55,268 bases of DNA, from IMG/VR virus record IMGVR_UViG_3300036832_001686, positions 1 to 55,268 of that record; one strand, given 5' to 3'. Of this stretch, positions 1-7,556 are shown piece by piece. The stretch's first letter is position 1. Every line of letters begins with the position of its first letter. The translations under genes were made by a program, and so were the position numbers. This DNA comes from a virus. Below the pieces are notes generated by a model. It saw nothing but the letters and a program-made list of their open reading frames with translations, did not search any database and had not been told where the DNA came from.

Positions 1-127
1 CAGGCGCAAAAACGTAAAGATCAAAGCAGCTCAACCGATGAAGCGTTAAAACGGTTGCACAAAGAATCGCCGGAATTAGCCGATCTGGTTGTGGAGGAAC
101 GGATGAGCTTAGGCGAAGCCGAGGCGG
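1..127. repeat. 127-bp exact direct repeat, copy 1 (circle-closure overlap)
   Basis: These bases are identical to 43892-44018. Identity stops at base 128 (c here, g at 44019). The repeat lies inside the parB-like gene, and splicing 43891 to base 1 restores an open frame of 269 codons. An exact 127-bp overlap at a contig end is what a de Bruijn assembler with k = 127 leaves on a circular molecule, so I read it as an assembly overlap and not as a biological terminal repeat. Confidence 0.85.
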
Positions 128-375
128 CACTTGTCGAACGTAAAGCCGAACGCAAACGGCAAGTGGCTTTATCTACCCGGCTCTTTGGCGAGATGATTAA
201 TTATCTCGAGCCTCGTGCCATCACCGTAGAAGAACGGGTCGAAACTATTGTAAGCAATCTCGATCTTAATTCAGAATCTCTCGTTTTAATGATCGGCGGC
301 AAATTTACGCCAGCAAGACTGCGTAAATGCCTAGACGTACTACAGGAAACTTTTAGCCGGATCAAAACCATATGA
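1..375 (+). CDS. ParB/Srx-like nuclease-domain protein, C-terminal part
   Basis: This is the C-terminal 124 codons of the gene that starts at 43457; the frame is open from base 1 and the complete product is 269 aa when the circle is closed. The part here is charged and helical (repeated KESPELADLVVEERMS-type segments), continuing the helical DNA-binding half of a ParB-like protein. It ends TGA overlapping the ATG of the next gene (ATGA), which implies translational coupling. In phages such proteins act in partition, replication control or DNA nicking; the exact role here is unknown. Confidence 0.8.
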   Translation, partial: QAQKRKDQSSSTDEALKRLHKESPELADLVVEERMSLGEAEAALVERKAERKRQVALSTRLFGEMINYLEPRAITVEERVETIVSNLDLNSESLVLMIGGKFTPARLRKCLDVLQETFSRIKTI

Positions 376-821
376 ATGATGAGATTTGGCAAAAGCTTTT
401 AGATTTAGTTAAAAAACATACTGGATCTGACGGGCGTTTAGATTTGGCCAAAGTGGAAGCGGAATTAGCAGATTTCCTTTCGCATAATCGCGATTTGATG
501 GACCCGCACCTAACCGCGCAGAGTTATATCAAAAAACTCGACAATTCGCGTAAAGTTAAACCGCGGGGCAGTAAACAAACCGTTTTTGCTTTCGAGCCTG
601 ATGGTTGGTTAACCGTTGGCGATCAAGAGCGCGTCGAAATGCGCAAAGCCACTCGAGAAGACGCCGTTGCTCATATCGCAATCATCACCGCTAACCATGC
701 GGCGGTAACCGAGGCTTACGCCCAAGAAATGGCGTATTGGAATTCCCGCTTACAAGCTTGGAAAGCCAAATATAAAACGCTGCAACAAGTCGAAATAAAC
801 GAATTTGGTTCTCAACCTTGA
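372..821 (+). CDS. phage protein of unknown function in the replication operon
   Basis: 149 aa, starting in an ATGA overlap with the parB-like gene. I do not recognise the family. The N-terminal 45 residues are acidic and helical; the middle has a basic patch (KLDNSRKVKPRGSK); the C-terminal 50 residues are predicted helical (AVTEAYAQEMAYWNSRL). No membrane segment or signal peptide. Its position between a ParB-like protein and a DnaB-N-like protein suggests a replication accessory role, which is inference only. Confidence 0.65.
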   Translation: MNDEIWQKLLDLVKKHTGSDGRLDLAKVEAELADFLSHNRDLMDPHLTAQSYIKKLDNSRKVKPRGSKQTVFAFEPDGWLTVGDQERVEMRKATREDAVAHIAIITANHAAVTEAYAQEMAYWNSRLQAWKAKYKTLQQVEINEFGSQP

Positions 822-838
822 TTTGCGAGGACCGCCAG

Positions 839-1414
839 ATGAGCGATCAAGTGCCGGCTATTCTCTTTTTTGCGCCGGAAATAGAGATGGCCGTCATTTC
901 GTTGCTCTGGCATGAACCGGAGCGCTGCGCCCAATTCTTGCGCGAGTTCGATCCGGCCGTTGCTATCATTCAACCGTATTTACGGACCCTGCTCCAAGCA
1001 ATCAGCCTATCTTGGAGCGAAGCCAACGCCGCCGATTGGGCCAGTGTGGTCCAGGTGCTGCGCGAGCTCGGCCAACTGGAGGCTTGCGGCGGACTCCAAG
1101 CCTTAAACGAGGTTTATGTGCTCCAAGACTATGGCCAGAGGTTAGCTCAGCCTCACTTGGAGAACATTTGGCGCGCTTATTTGGCCATATTGCGCAATTG
1201 CATCGAAAACCGGGTGAGCGATCCACCGCGACCGCCGGATTTTTTCACCCGCGGCGAGCTCCGGCTTTACGCAACCGGCAAGCAGGCGCCTAAACCCTAC
1301 GCAATCGGCAAAGGCAAAATTGCCGGCAAGCTTTATCAAGCAAGCGCGTGGCTCGAAGCCGATCAATTCGGTCGCCAATTTTTAAAAATAAAATGTCAGA
1401 TCGAGAACCGCTAA
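839..1414 (+). CDS. DnaB N-terminal-domain-like protein
   Basis: 191 aa from the ATG at 839, chosen because GAGG at 827-830 sits eight bases upstream; a TTG at 818 in the same frame overlaps the previous stop. Residues about 8-105 follow the DnaB N-terminal pattern: APEIEMAVISLLW, a helix ending in LLQAI, then VVQVLRELGQLEACGGLQAL (compare leVGG..yL in DnaB). The RecA-type ATPase half is absent; the next gene supplies a separate ATPase. The C-terminal tail is basic. Likely a helicase-loading or primase-interacting protein, paired with the ATPase downstream. Confidence 0.65.
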   Translation: MSDQVPAILFFAPEIEMAVISLLWHEPERCAQFLREFDPAVAIIQPYLRTLLQAISLSWSEANAADWASVVQVLRELGQLEACGGLQALNEVYVLQDYGQRLAQPHLENIWRAYLAILRNCIENRVSDPPRPPDFFTRGELRLYATGKQAPKPYAIGKGKIAGKLYQASAWLEADQFGRQFLKIKCQIENR

Positions 1415-1417
1415 AAA

Positions 1418-2461
1418 ATGGATCACATCAATCCATTCGAGGATTTCTCCCCCTTGGGAAATGGCACGCAACTGCCGTTCCCAGAAATCACCAACGGACC
1501 TACCATCGGCAAGGTGCATTTGCCGTTCCCGCCGGCTGTCATCGAGGGGATGATTTGTCGCGGCGAAAAAGGCGAGTTAGCCGGGGGAAGCAAATCCTTC
1601 AAAACCTGGGCTCTGATCCAGCAGGGGCTTTGTATCGCGGCCGGCCTGCCTTGGTGGGGCTTTGAGACTCATTCCACCAATGTCCTTTTCCTTAACCTCG
1701 AGATTCCCCCAGCCTTTTTCGAATGGCGAGTCCGACTGGTGGCTAGTGCCCTCGCCATCCCGATCCCAGAAAATTTCTATGTCTGGCATTTACGCAATGA
1801 GAAACTCGGCGATCCCTCCCGCTGGGGACGTTTTCTGGACATACTCAAAAACAAATGCAGCCTGATCGCTCACCCCTTCCTAACCAGCGACCCGATCTAC
1901 AAACTCCTTGGCGGGCGCAATGAGAACGCCGCCGGCGACGTGCAATTGCTTCTGGGGCAACTAGACGAAATGATTGCCCTAGTCGATGGCGCGAATTTTT
2001 TCGGGCACCATTACTCCAAGGGCAACCAATCCAACAAGGAAGCAATCGACCGCGCTGCGGGAAGCGGCGTTTTCCAACGTGATCCCGATTCAATTTTGAC
2101 CATGACCACCCACGAAAAAGCGAATTGTTACACTCTCGAATTTATCCTGCGCAACCATCCGCCAGTTGAGCCGTGCGTGATCAAATGGACTTATCCGATT
2201 TTTATCCGGGAAGATGCCCTCGATCCCCAAGCACTTAAACAACCTCGCAAATCTGGGCCGACCAGCAAATTTCAACCAAAACAAATCGCCCAAATTCTTG
2301 GTAGCCAAGAAATGACCACCACTAACCTGAAAAAACTGGTGATGGATGAAACCGGAATGAGCAAAAGCCTTTTTTTTGAACTCTTAGCTACCGCTCAAGA
2401 ACAAAAATTGATTGCTAAAGATGGAATTACTAACACCTGGGAACGCGTTGCTAAATCTTAG
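1418..2461 (+). CDS. RepA-like AAA/RecA-fold replicative ATPase
   Basis: 347 aa, three bases after the previous stop. Near residue 50 is ELAGGSKSFKTW, the P-loop variant (GGSKSFKT) of the AAA_25/RepA-type helicases. VLFLNLEIP follows, then a Walker B-like TSDPIYKLL near residue 160 and FFGHHYSKG near 205, in the positions of RepA motif 3/H4. The C-terminal 60 residues look like a winged-helix or HTH tail (TTTNLKKLVMDETGMSKSLF). Likely the phage replicative helicase acting at the repeat-rich region just downstream. Walker B is degenerate compared with DnaB. Confidence 0.7.
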   Translation: MDHINPFEDFSPLGNGTQLPFPEITNGPTIGKVHLPFPPAVIEGMICRGEKGELAGGSKSFKTWALIQQGLCIAAGLPWWGFETHSTNVLFLNLEIPPAFFEWRVRLVASALAIPIPENFYVWHLRNEKLGDPSRWGRFLDILKNKCSLIAHPFLTSDPIYKLLGGRNENAAGDVQLLLGQLDEMIALVDGANFFGHHYSKGNQSNKEAIDRAAGSGVFQRDPDSILTMTTHEKANCYTLEFILRNHPPVEPCVIKWTYPIFIREDALDPQALKQPRKSGPTSKFQPKQIAQILGSQEMTTTNLKKLVMDETGMSKSLFFELLATAQEQKLIAKDGITNTWERVAKS

Positions 2462-2600
2462 TCCGAAGTCCAGAGTCTTGAGTAGTCCACAATTACAAGG
2501 TCTGGACTTCCGTAAGGTGGTCCAGACCAGATTTACCTAAAGGTAATAAATCTGGACCTGTAGAACGACCACCGAAGGGTTTGGTCCACAATCCTTAGAA
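2462..2600. repeat. inverted-repeat cluster, candidate replication origin
   Basis: Directly after the ATPase gene lie a 9-bp perfect inverted repeat, GGTCTGGAC (2499-2507) and GTCCAGACC (2520-2528) with a 12-base loop, and immediately beside it AGATTTA (2529-2535) with TAAATCT (2547-2553), enclosing ACCT/AGGT. TCTGGAC or its complement recurs (near 2468, 2501, 2521, 2551), and GTCCACAAT occurs at about 2485 and 2584. Iteron-like repeats beside a helicase gene fit an origin. A structured terminator region is the alternative; no clear T-run follows. Confidence 0.45.
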
Positions 2601-3131
2601 CCGCGGACTTAGTTGCATTCAGAACCCATTAACCCAATCAGCTTCAAAGAATTGATCTCCACCCTTTTTCCTGCCACAATCCTTTTGCCCTCCCCCGAGC
2701 CAAAGGCTATTCCGCAATTGAAGTGGTTTGGCATGCTTCTTCACTCATGGGCCATGGCTCGGGGCGAGCTAATCAACTCCCCACGCCAATGATCAATCCC
2801 ATCCCACCCTCCGATGAATTCGAATATTTTAATCAAGGCGGCATTGCAGGCTGGGTCCGAAAATCAGGCCACCGCCCAAAATCAAAACCTCACCATCCCA
2901 GCCGCACGGCGACCGCTGCCGCGCTCCAACTCTATGCACCTCATCCGCTACCTGCCATGACGCTAAAAACCTCGCTAGCGAGCGCTCAGCGCCTCCTATG
3001 GCCATCCTAGCCAATGGGTTCCCGGCTCTTAAACCTCACCTCGCCCATAACTCTGGGGTCCCTTTAACCCCATGGACAAAGCGGCTCTGAGGAGCCCGAA
3101 AAATTTGTGTTTGTGAAAAATTTTTATTCAG
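2601..3131. other. non-coding stretch before the head module
   Basis: No convincing gene. A 95-codon frame (2723-3010) has low-complexity Pro/His/Ser composition and no recognisable domain, so I do not call it. The last 60 bases are AT-rich (tttgtgaaaaatttttattc), consistent with a promoter for the endonuclease and terminase genes, but I cannot place -35/-10 boxes with confidence. Confidence 0.4.
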
Positions 3132-3749
3132 ATGCCTTTTTTACACTCTGCCGACAAAAAAGCATGGAGGCGCAAACACAGGATCTTAGGAAAAGAAAGA
3201 GAAGAACAACAAAGATTCTACTCCACGCATGGGCGCACTTGTACGAAATGCGGCAAATTTAAGGGACCAGGAAGTTTTCAGGAACGAAAGGATAAAGGTT
3301 GCCTTTATGAATCCTGCAAGAGGTGTCGGCGACAAATGCAGAGTAACCGGCCCGAATCGACAAGAGCTAACTTTCTGAAACGGGTCCATGGTCTAAGCAT
3401 TGACCAATTTGAAAAACTCAAAGAGCGACAACATAACCGCTGCGCGGTATGCGGGATGGAATTTCGGCCTGACTCAAGAATGACTCGACCCCATATTGAT
3501 CATTGCCATAAAACTAACGTTGTTAGGGGTCTGCTCTGTAGAGAATGCAATTTGGCTGAAGGATATTTAAAGAACGTCAAGAATGTTCGAGCTCTCTTGC
3601 GTTACATGGAAAAGAACGACTTGTTTTATAGCGGATGTATCCCAGGCGATGGAAAAAAATATCCTCTTAAAGCCAAACGGGAACGGACAAAACGGGGAAA
3701 CGTCGGCGGAACTCAAATGGCGCTTTTTACAGGAGCAACTTCGGGATAA
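3132..3749 (+). CDS. recombination endonuclease VII-like HNH endonuclease
   Basis: 205 aa. The centre carries the endonuclease VII signature: HGLSIDQFEKL, then CAVCGMEF, an IDHCHKT catalytic segment and VRGLLCRECN; the two CxxC pairs bind zinc. A further Cys pair (CTKCGKF) lies near the N terminus. T4 endonuclease VII resolves branched DNA before packaging; free-standing copies beside terminase genes are also common as HNH packaging cofactors or mobile endonucleases. The C-terminal end overlaps the start of the next gene in another frame by about 100 bases, suggesting insertion or fusion at the terminase border. Confidence 0.8.
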   Translation: MPFLHSADKKAWRRKHRILGKEREEQQRFYSTHGRTCTKCGKFKGPGSFQERKDKGCLYESCKRCRRQMQSNRPESTRANFLKRVHGLSIDQFEKLKERQHNRCAVCGMEFRPDSRMTRPHIDHCHKTNVVRGLLCRECNLAEGYLKNVKNVRALLRYMEKNDLFYSGCIPGDGKKYPLKAKRERTKRGNVGGTQMALFTGATSG

Positions 3750-3996
3750 AGCGGCAAGCGCGAACTTGAAGGAACTCAAAACGGCGGTCCTGCGCGGTGT
3801 GGTGCTAGACCGGTCGCTATTGCAACAGGCGTTAGAAACGGTGTTTGTGAGTATCGCGCAGATCATTCGAGCCAGTGATTTATCGGCCGACGAGAAGAAC
3901 GATTTACTGCGCTCGATCGCGGATCTGCCGTTAATCCTTGAGCATGTCAGCCAGAAGCAAGGGGTGCGCTTAGCCAAAGGTGAGGACGAAGAATAA
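3649..3996 (+). CDS. probable terminase small subunit (Nu1-like)
   Basis: 115 aa from the ATG at 3649; the frame is open back to 3583, but those codons overlap the endonuclease gene. The body is a long helix (LKWRFLQEQLRDKAASANLKELKTAVLRGVVLDRS) followed by LADLPLILEHVS-type helices, as in the C-terminal half of Nu1-type small subunits (lrGelvd..ev). No N-terminal HTH is seen. It overlaps the large subunit start by 17 bases, the usual TerS-TerL arrangement. The call rests on position and helix pattern, not on a diagnostic motif. Confidence 0.55.
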   Translation: MEKNILLKPNGNGQNGETSAELKWRFLQEQLRDKAASANLKELKTAVLRGVVLDRSLLQQALETVFVSIAQIIRASDLSADEKNDLLRSIADLPLILEHVSQKQGVRLAKGEDEE

Positions 3997-6037
3997 ACGG
4001 CGGCGAGCACCAGCAAAGCGGCGAACCACCACCGAGCCGATACGGATTAGTGACCCGGCAATATTAGCCTTCGTTAAGGAACTTTTAAGCAATTGCCGAG
4101 CAAAAGATTTAATCCTTCCCAGTGAATGGAATGAAGCGAACCGGATCCTGGCACCGGGGGTAAGTTATCGGATTGGGCGGTGGCGGAATTGGCCATTCCA
4201 GATTGAGCCCATGGACTGCGTTGTGCAGGAAGAGCTCAACACGCTGGTGCTAGATTGGGCGTCGCAACTACTGGGTAAAACGGCGCTCCTAGAATGCATC
4301 ATTGGGTGGCTAATCGCGGAGCAGCCTTGTCCGATCCAGATGTTGTTCCCGAAGAGCGAAGACGCGGAGAACTGGTCAAAGAAGAAGCTAGGGCCGTTGA
4401 TAGAATTTACGCCGAAATTGACGGCGTTAGTGGATACGCAAGTATCCCGGAAAGGGATCCGGACTGGGTACGGTCAGAACACCAAGACGTTAAAGAAATT
4501 TCCGGGTGGTACGCTACAACTCAAAGGGGTGGGCAGTGCGAGCAATCTGCGAGCGGATACGGCCCGAGTGTCGATTGCGGACGAGATTGACGGTTACGTC
4601 AAAAATGTGGAAGGGGAAGGCGACCCGCTCGAGTTGGGGGAACAACGCACCGAGGCGGCACCCAACAGTTTCACGATTCTGACCTCGACGCCGACCTTCC
4701 GGCACTTTAGCAGGATCGAAGCGGAACTAGCCCAAACTGATTTGCGCAAGTGGCACGTACCTTGTCCGAAATGTCACCAGCTCTTTGTGATTATGTGGGC
4801 AGACATCAAGTGGGACAAAGAGACTGATGGCCAAGGTAAGACGGTCACGCATTACCCGGAGACGGCTTATATCGAATGTCCGGTGTGCAAAGCGCATCTG
4901 AGCGAAAAGGATAGAAAAGCGATGGTGCGCAAAGGTCGCTGGATTGCGACCCAGCCCGGGATCAAGCATCGCCGGGGTTACTGGCTCAATGCGTTTGTTT
5001 GTCTCATCCCGACTAAGCGCGGCTATGTGTCTTGGTTACACCGCTGGGTGGACCGGTTTTTAAAAGCGCATCGGAGCGGGAACACCCAAGGGTTTCAGAA
5101 TTTAGTATTAGCGGAGAGCTACGAAGTTGCGACCGAGAAACCTTTACCGGCCGAGGTGCTTTATTCCCGTCGGGAAGTGTACGCAGAAGACGAGAAGGGC
5201 GGAGTGATATTACCGGAACGCGCGCTGTTACTAGTGAGCGGGTGCGACGTCCAAGGTGACCGGTTAGAAGCCGAGATTATGGCGGTGGGTCTGGATGGGG
5301 AACGCTGGGGAATCGCTTATCGGGTGTTCAGAGGCGATACCTCGTTGTCCGAAGTGTTCAACGAGTACGATGAATGGATCCAGAAATTTTATAAGCATCC
5401 CAGCGGGCACCTTTTAAAAGTTGAATGCGCGTGTGTGGACTCGAGCAATCGACCCACCCAGATTTATGCTTATAGCCAGCGTTGTAAACCGCGTCGGGTG
5501 TATGCGATAAAAGGCAAGCGGGGGAACAACGCACAATGGGTCTCGAGCTCGGCTCAGCAGAATCGGCGGCTATACACTGCGGAGGTGGATGTACCGAAAC
5601 AAGATTTGTATTCCTGGTTAAACCGGGTTGATCACGGACCCTATTTTCAGCATTGGCCGTTGAACCCACAATGTGGTTACGATCTGATGTATTTCAAACA
5701 GCTAACCAGCGAAGTGAAAAGGACCGGTTACTATCACGGGCGCAGCGTCTGGTATTTTGAGCCGCTCGATCCGCATGCGGCTAATGAAGCGTTGGATTGC
5801 CGGGTGTATGCGGAAGCCGCCCTGGTGTTATTGCGGCCAGATTACGAGCGGATTTTAAAAAATCTCGCGGCTAGTCCGGTTAACGATTGGCGTTCGGATC
5901 GACCGGTCCGGGAACCGCCGCCGCCACCGGATCCGACCGAGCCTTTGAAAAATCCGCAGGCCAAAGCCAGGCAGCAAGTCAAGCCGCTATCAATGCCGCT
6001 GAGGCCGCGCAAGAGCTGGTTCAATGCTTACGGATGA
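3980..6037 (+). CDS. terminase large subunit, lambda gpA family
   Basis: 685 aa, GTG start overlapping the small-subunit gene. Basic N terminus. The P-loop region is at about 94-101 (ASQLLGKT), followed by IQMLFPKSEDAENW. Walker B with the catalytic acid is at 197-204 (VSIADEID), then TILTSTPT as coupling motif. A zinc ribbon follows (CPKCHQLF ... CPVCKAHL). The nuclease half has GCDVQGDRLEAE and ACVDSSNRP. The product packages DNA through the portal; GpA-type terminases make cohesive ends, so this phage may use cos packaging. A Pro-rich C-terminal tail probably contacts the portal. Confidence 0.93.
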   Translation: MRTKNKRRRAPAKRRTTTEPIRISDPAILAFVKELLSNCRAKDLILPSEWNEANRILAPGVSYRIGRWRNWPFQIEPMDCVVQEELNTLVLDWASQLLGKTALLECIIGWLIAEQPCPIQMLFPKSEDAENWSKKKLGPLIEFTPKLTALVDTQVSRKGIRTGYGQNTKTLKKFPGGTLQLKGVGSASNLRADTARVSIADEIDGYVKNVEGEGDPLELGEQRTEAAPNSFTILTSTPTFRHFSRIEAELAQTDLRKWHVPCPKCHQLFVIMWADIKWDKETDGQGKTVTHYPETAYIECPVCKAHLSEKDRKAMVRKGRWIATQPGIKHRRGYWLNAFVCLIPTKRGYVSWLHRWVDRFLKAHRSGNTQGFQNLVLAESYEVATEKPLPAEVLYSRREVYAEDEKGGVILPERALLLVSGCDVQGDRLEAEIMAVGLDGERWGIAYRVFRGDTSLSEVFNEYDEWIQKFYKHPSGHLLKVECACVDSSNRPTQIYAYSQRCKPRRVYAIKGKRGNNAQWVSSSAQQNRRLYTAEVDVPKQDLYSWLNRVDHGPYFQHWPLNPQCGYDLMYFKQLTSEVKRTGYYHGRSVWYFEPLDPHAANEALDCRVYAEAALVLLRPDYERILKNLAASPVNDWRSDRPVREPPPPPDPTEPLKNPQAKARQQVKPLSMPLRPRKSWFNAYG

Positions 6038-6944
6038 TAGCGGGTTCAAATTCTTCAATGCTGAAAAGGTAAGCAGCTTGATGCTGGATTTTCAGCGGAC
6101 GGGGGATCACCGTCTGTTTGAGGGGATCCTCAAAGAGTCGACTCGGCTAATCAAAGCCAACATCGAAGAGAAGCGCACGACTTACTACGTGGCCAGCGAT
6201 GAATTGATTTCCCGAATCAATCTCAAGCTTTTCAAGAGTGTATCTCATTACGATCCGGGGCGCGGGAGCGCGTATAGCTTTGTCAATAAGGTCATTAAGA
6301 CCCAGCTTTGCAGTGCGGTCATGGAGCGCAAAGCGCAGTTGCGGAAGCAAGTGGACTGGGACAGCAGTTACGAGCAGAGCGTACCGGCCGCGCTGCGCGA
6401 TGGCGCCCTGATGGAAGATCTGATCTGGAAGATCCGGCAAATAAAGACCATCTGCACGGACGACTTTGAACTGGGTGCCCAACGTTGGATGGTGGACAGC
6501 TACATCGAGTGCGGCTTCAAATTGCGCCGGCATGAAGCGGCTGACGCCATGATGACAGTGTTTAATATTGGCCACGGTCGGGCGCGCCGGTTGCACGATC
6601 TGACGCTTCTAGAGATTCGGCGAGCGGTCTGGGAAGATCACCCTAACGGGAAAGAAATTGCGCCCGCGAGCTTAGCCGGCACCAGTTCGCGGCCGTTAAT
6701 TCCTTACGCCAGATATTTGTCGGTTGCAGATTTCACGAACTTAGTCTGTTTATTGGAAGGCTTAGCGCCGGCTCTGGTGATGTACATCAAGGCGCAGAAC
6801 ATCCGCGCCATCCGCAAAGGCAGCGCTAAAGCGCTCGCCGAGAATCTGCGCTTGATCATTAACGGCCACCCCCAAGCGCGGTTACTTTTTAAGCTGGAAG
6901 GCAAAGCTTATATCGAACATTTGTTAGCGAAGAGCTCGCAGTAA
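6024..6944 (+). CDS. sigma-70-like (region 2) protein within the head module
   Basis: 306 aa, overlapping the terminase gene by 14 bases. Residues about 20-105 match sigma region 2: a helix ending FEGILKEST, then VASDELISRINLKLFKSV (DLiqe..l.l.k.), the hallmark HYDPGRGSAYSFVNKVI (FDp.rG.fssy....i) and TQLCSAVMERKAQLRKQ. Around 170-210, MMTVFNIGHGRARRLHDLTLLEI resembles a region-4 HTH. The C-terminal 90 residues are helical and unassigned. It may direct host RNA polymerase to late promoters. An assembly role for a decayed sigma fold is the alternative. Confidence 0.6.
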   Translation: MLTDDSGFKFFNAEKVSSLMLDFQRTGDHRLFEGILKESTRLIKANIEEKRTTYYVASDELISRINLKLFKSVSHYDPGRGSAYSFVNKVIKTQLCSAVMERKAQLRKQVDWDSSYEQSVPAALRDGALMEDLIWKIRQIKTICTDDFELGAQRWMVDSYIECGFKLRRHEAADAMMTVFNIGHGRARRLHDLTLLEIRRAVWEDHPNGKEIAPASLAGTSSRPLIPYARYLSVADFTNLVCLLEGLAPALVMYIKAQNIRAIRKGSAKALAENLRLIINGHPQARLLFKLEGKAYIEHLLAKSSQ

Positions 6945-6974
6945 GTATGGAGAAGTGGACAAAAGTCGCATCAA

Positions 6975-7556
6975 ATGAGCGGATACTCTGGAATAGTTGG
7001 GGGAACCGTTCCGAACCAAGTCGTCTTCACTTCGCCGCTGGTGATTGGCGATACCTGGAGCTTTGCCATGGGTGCCGGTCAATACGGGGACGGCACTTGG
7101 ACCGCAACGGCGATTTTTTATGGGGGCACCTCGCGCTTGGAAGCCGATGCGGTCTTAGAGAGCAGCCAGTTTCAATGGAATATCCCGGGCAGTGAGACCA
7201 GCCAACTCTTAGCTCAGCCCTACAGCTTTTCGGTGCAGGTCAGTGATGGTACCGACCGTTACACGGTCCAGGCCGGTGTGGTCACGGTGTTAGCCGATCC
7301 GCTGACGTCGACCGGCGGCGGTGAGTTGACCATGTTGCAACAGCAGCTGGCCCAGCTTGATCAAACCATTCTGGCTATCGCGAGCAAGCAGGTGACCATG
7401 ATGGATTTTGGTACCAAGCAATACACGCTGCACAACCTCAAAGATCTGTACGCGATTAGGAACTCGCTGGCTATTCAGGTGCAAGCCGAGCAAGACAAGC
7501 TCTCTGGTCAACAGCGGAGCCGCCGCATTCTGCCGCGTTTCGTCAGGAATTACTAA
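6975..7556 (+). CDS. gpW-like head-tail joining protein with N-terminal beta domain
   Basis: 193 aa. Residues about 1-110 are beta-rich (GDTWSFAMGAGQYGDGTW, QPYSFSVQVSDGT), Ig- or jelly-roll-like. The C-terminal 75 residues match gpW: LTMLQQQLAQLDQ, then YTLHNLKDLYAIRNSLAIQ. Lambda W plugs the portal and joins head to tail, and it also lies between terminase and portal genes, as here. The stop is immediately followed by the portal ATG. The beta domain is an addition to the usual short (about 70 aa) gpW. Confidence 0.65.
   Translation: MSGYSGIVGGTVPNQVVFTSPLVIGDTWSFAMGAGQYGDGTWTATAIFYGGTSRLEADAVLESSQFQWNIPGSETSQLLAQPYSFSVQVSDGTDRYTVQAGVVTVLADPLTSTGGGELTMLQQQLAQLDQTILAIASKQVTMMDFGTKQYTLHNLKDLYAIRNSLAIQVQAEQDKLSGQQRSRRILPRFVRNY

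Noticed and set aside
1-127. Terminal direct repeat as a biological phage end
   Set aside because: Exact 127 bp, within a gene, and the ORF closes over it. An assembly overlap explains it better than a pac or DTR end, and the second copy is not at the contig end.
2723-3010. 95-codon rightward ORF in the gap before the endonuclease
   Set aside because: Pro/His/Ser-rich product without a domain, no ribosome site, weak coding composition.
6947-7195. ORF starting in GTAAGTATGG
   Set aside because: Out of frame with the gpW-like gene and without a recognisable product; the 6975 frame carries the domains.
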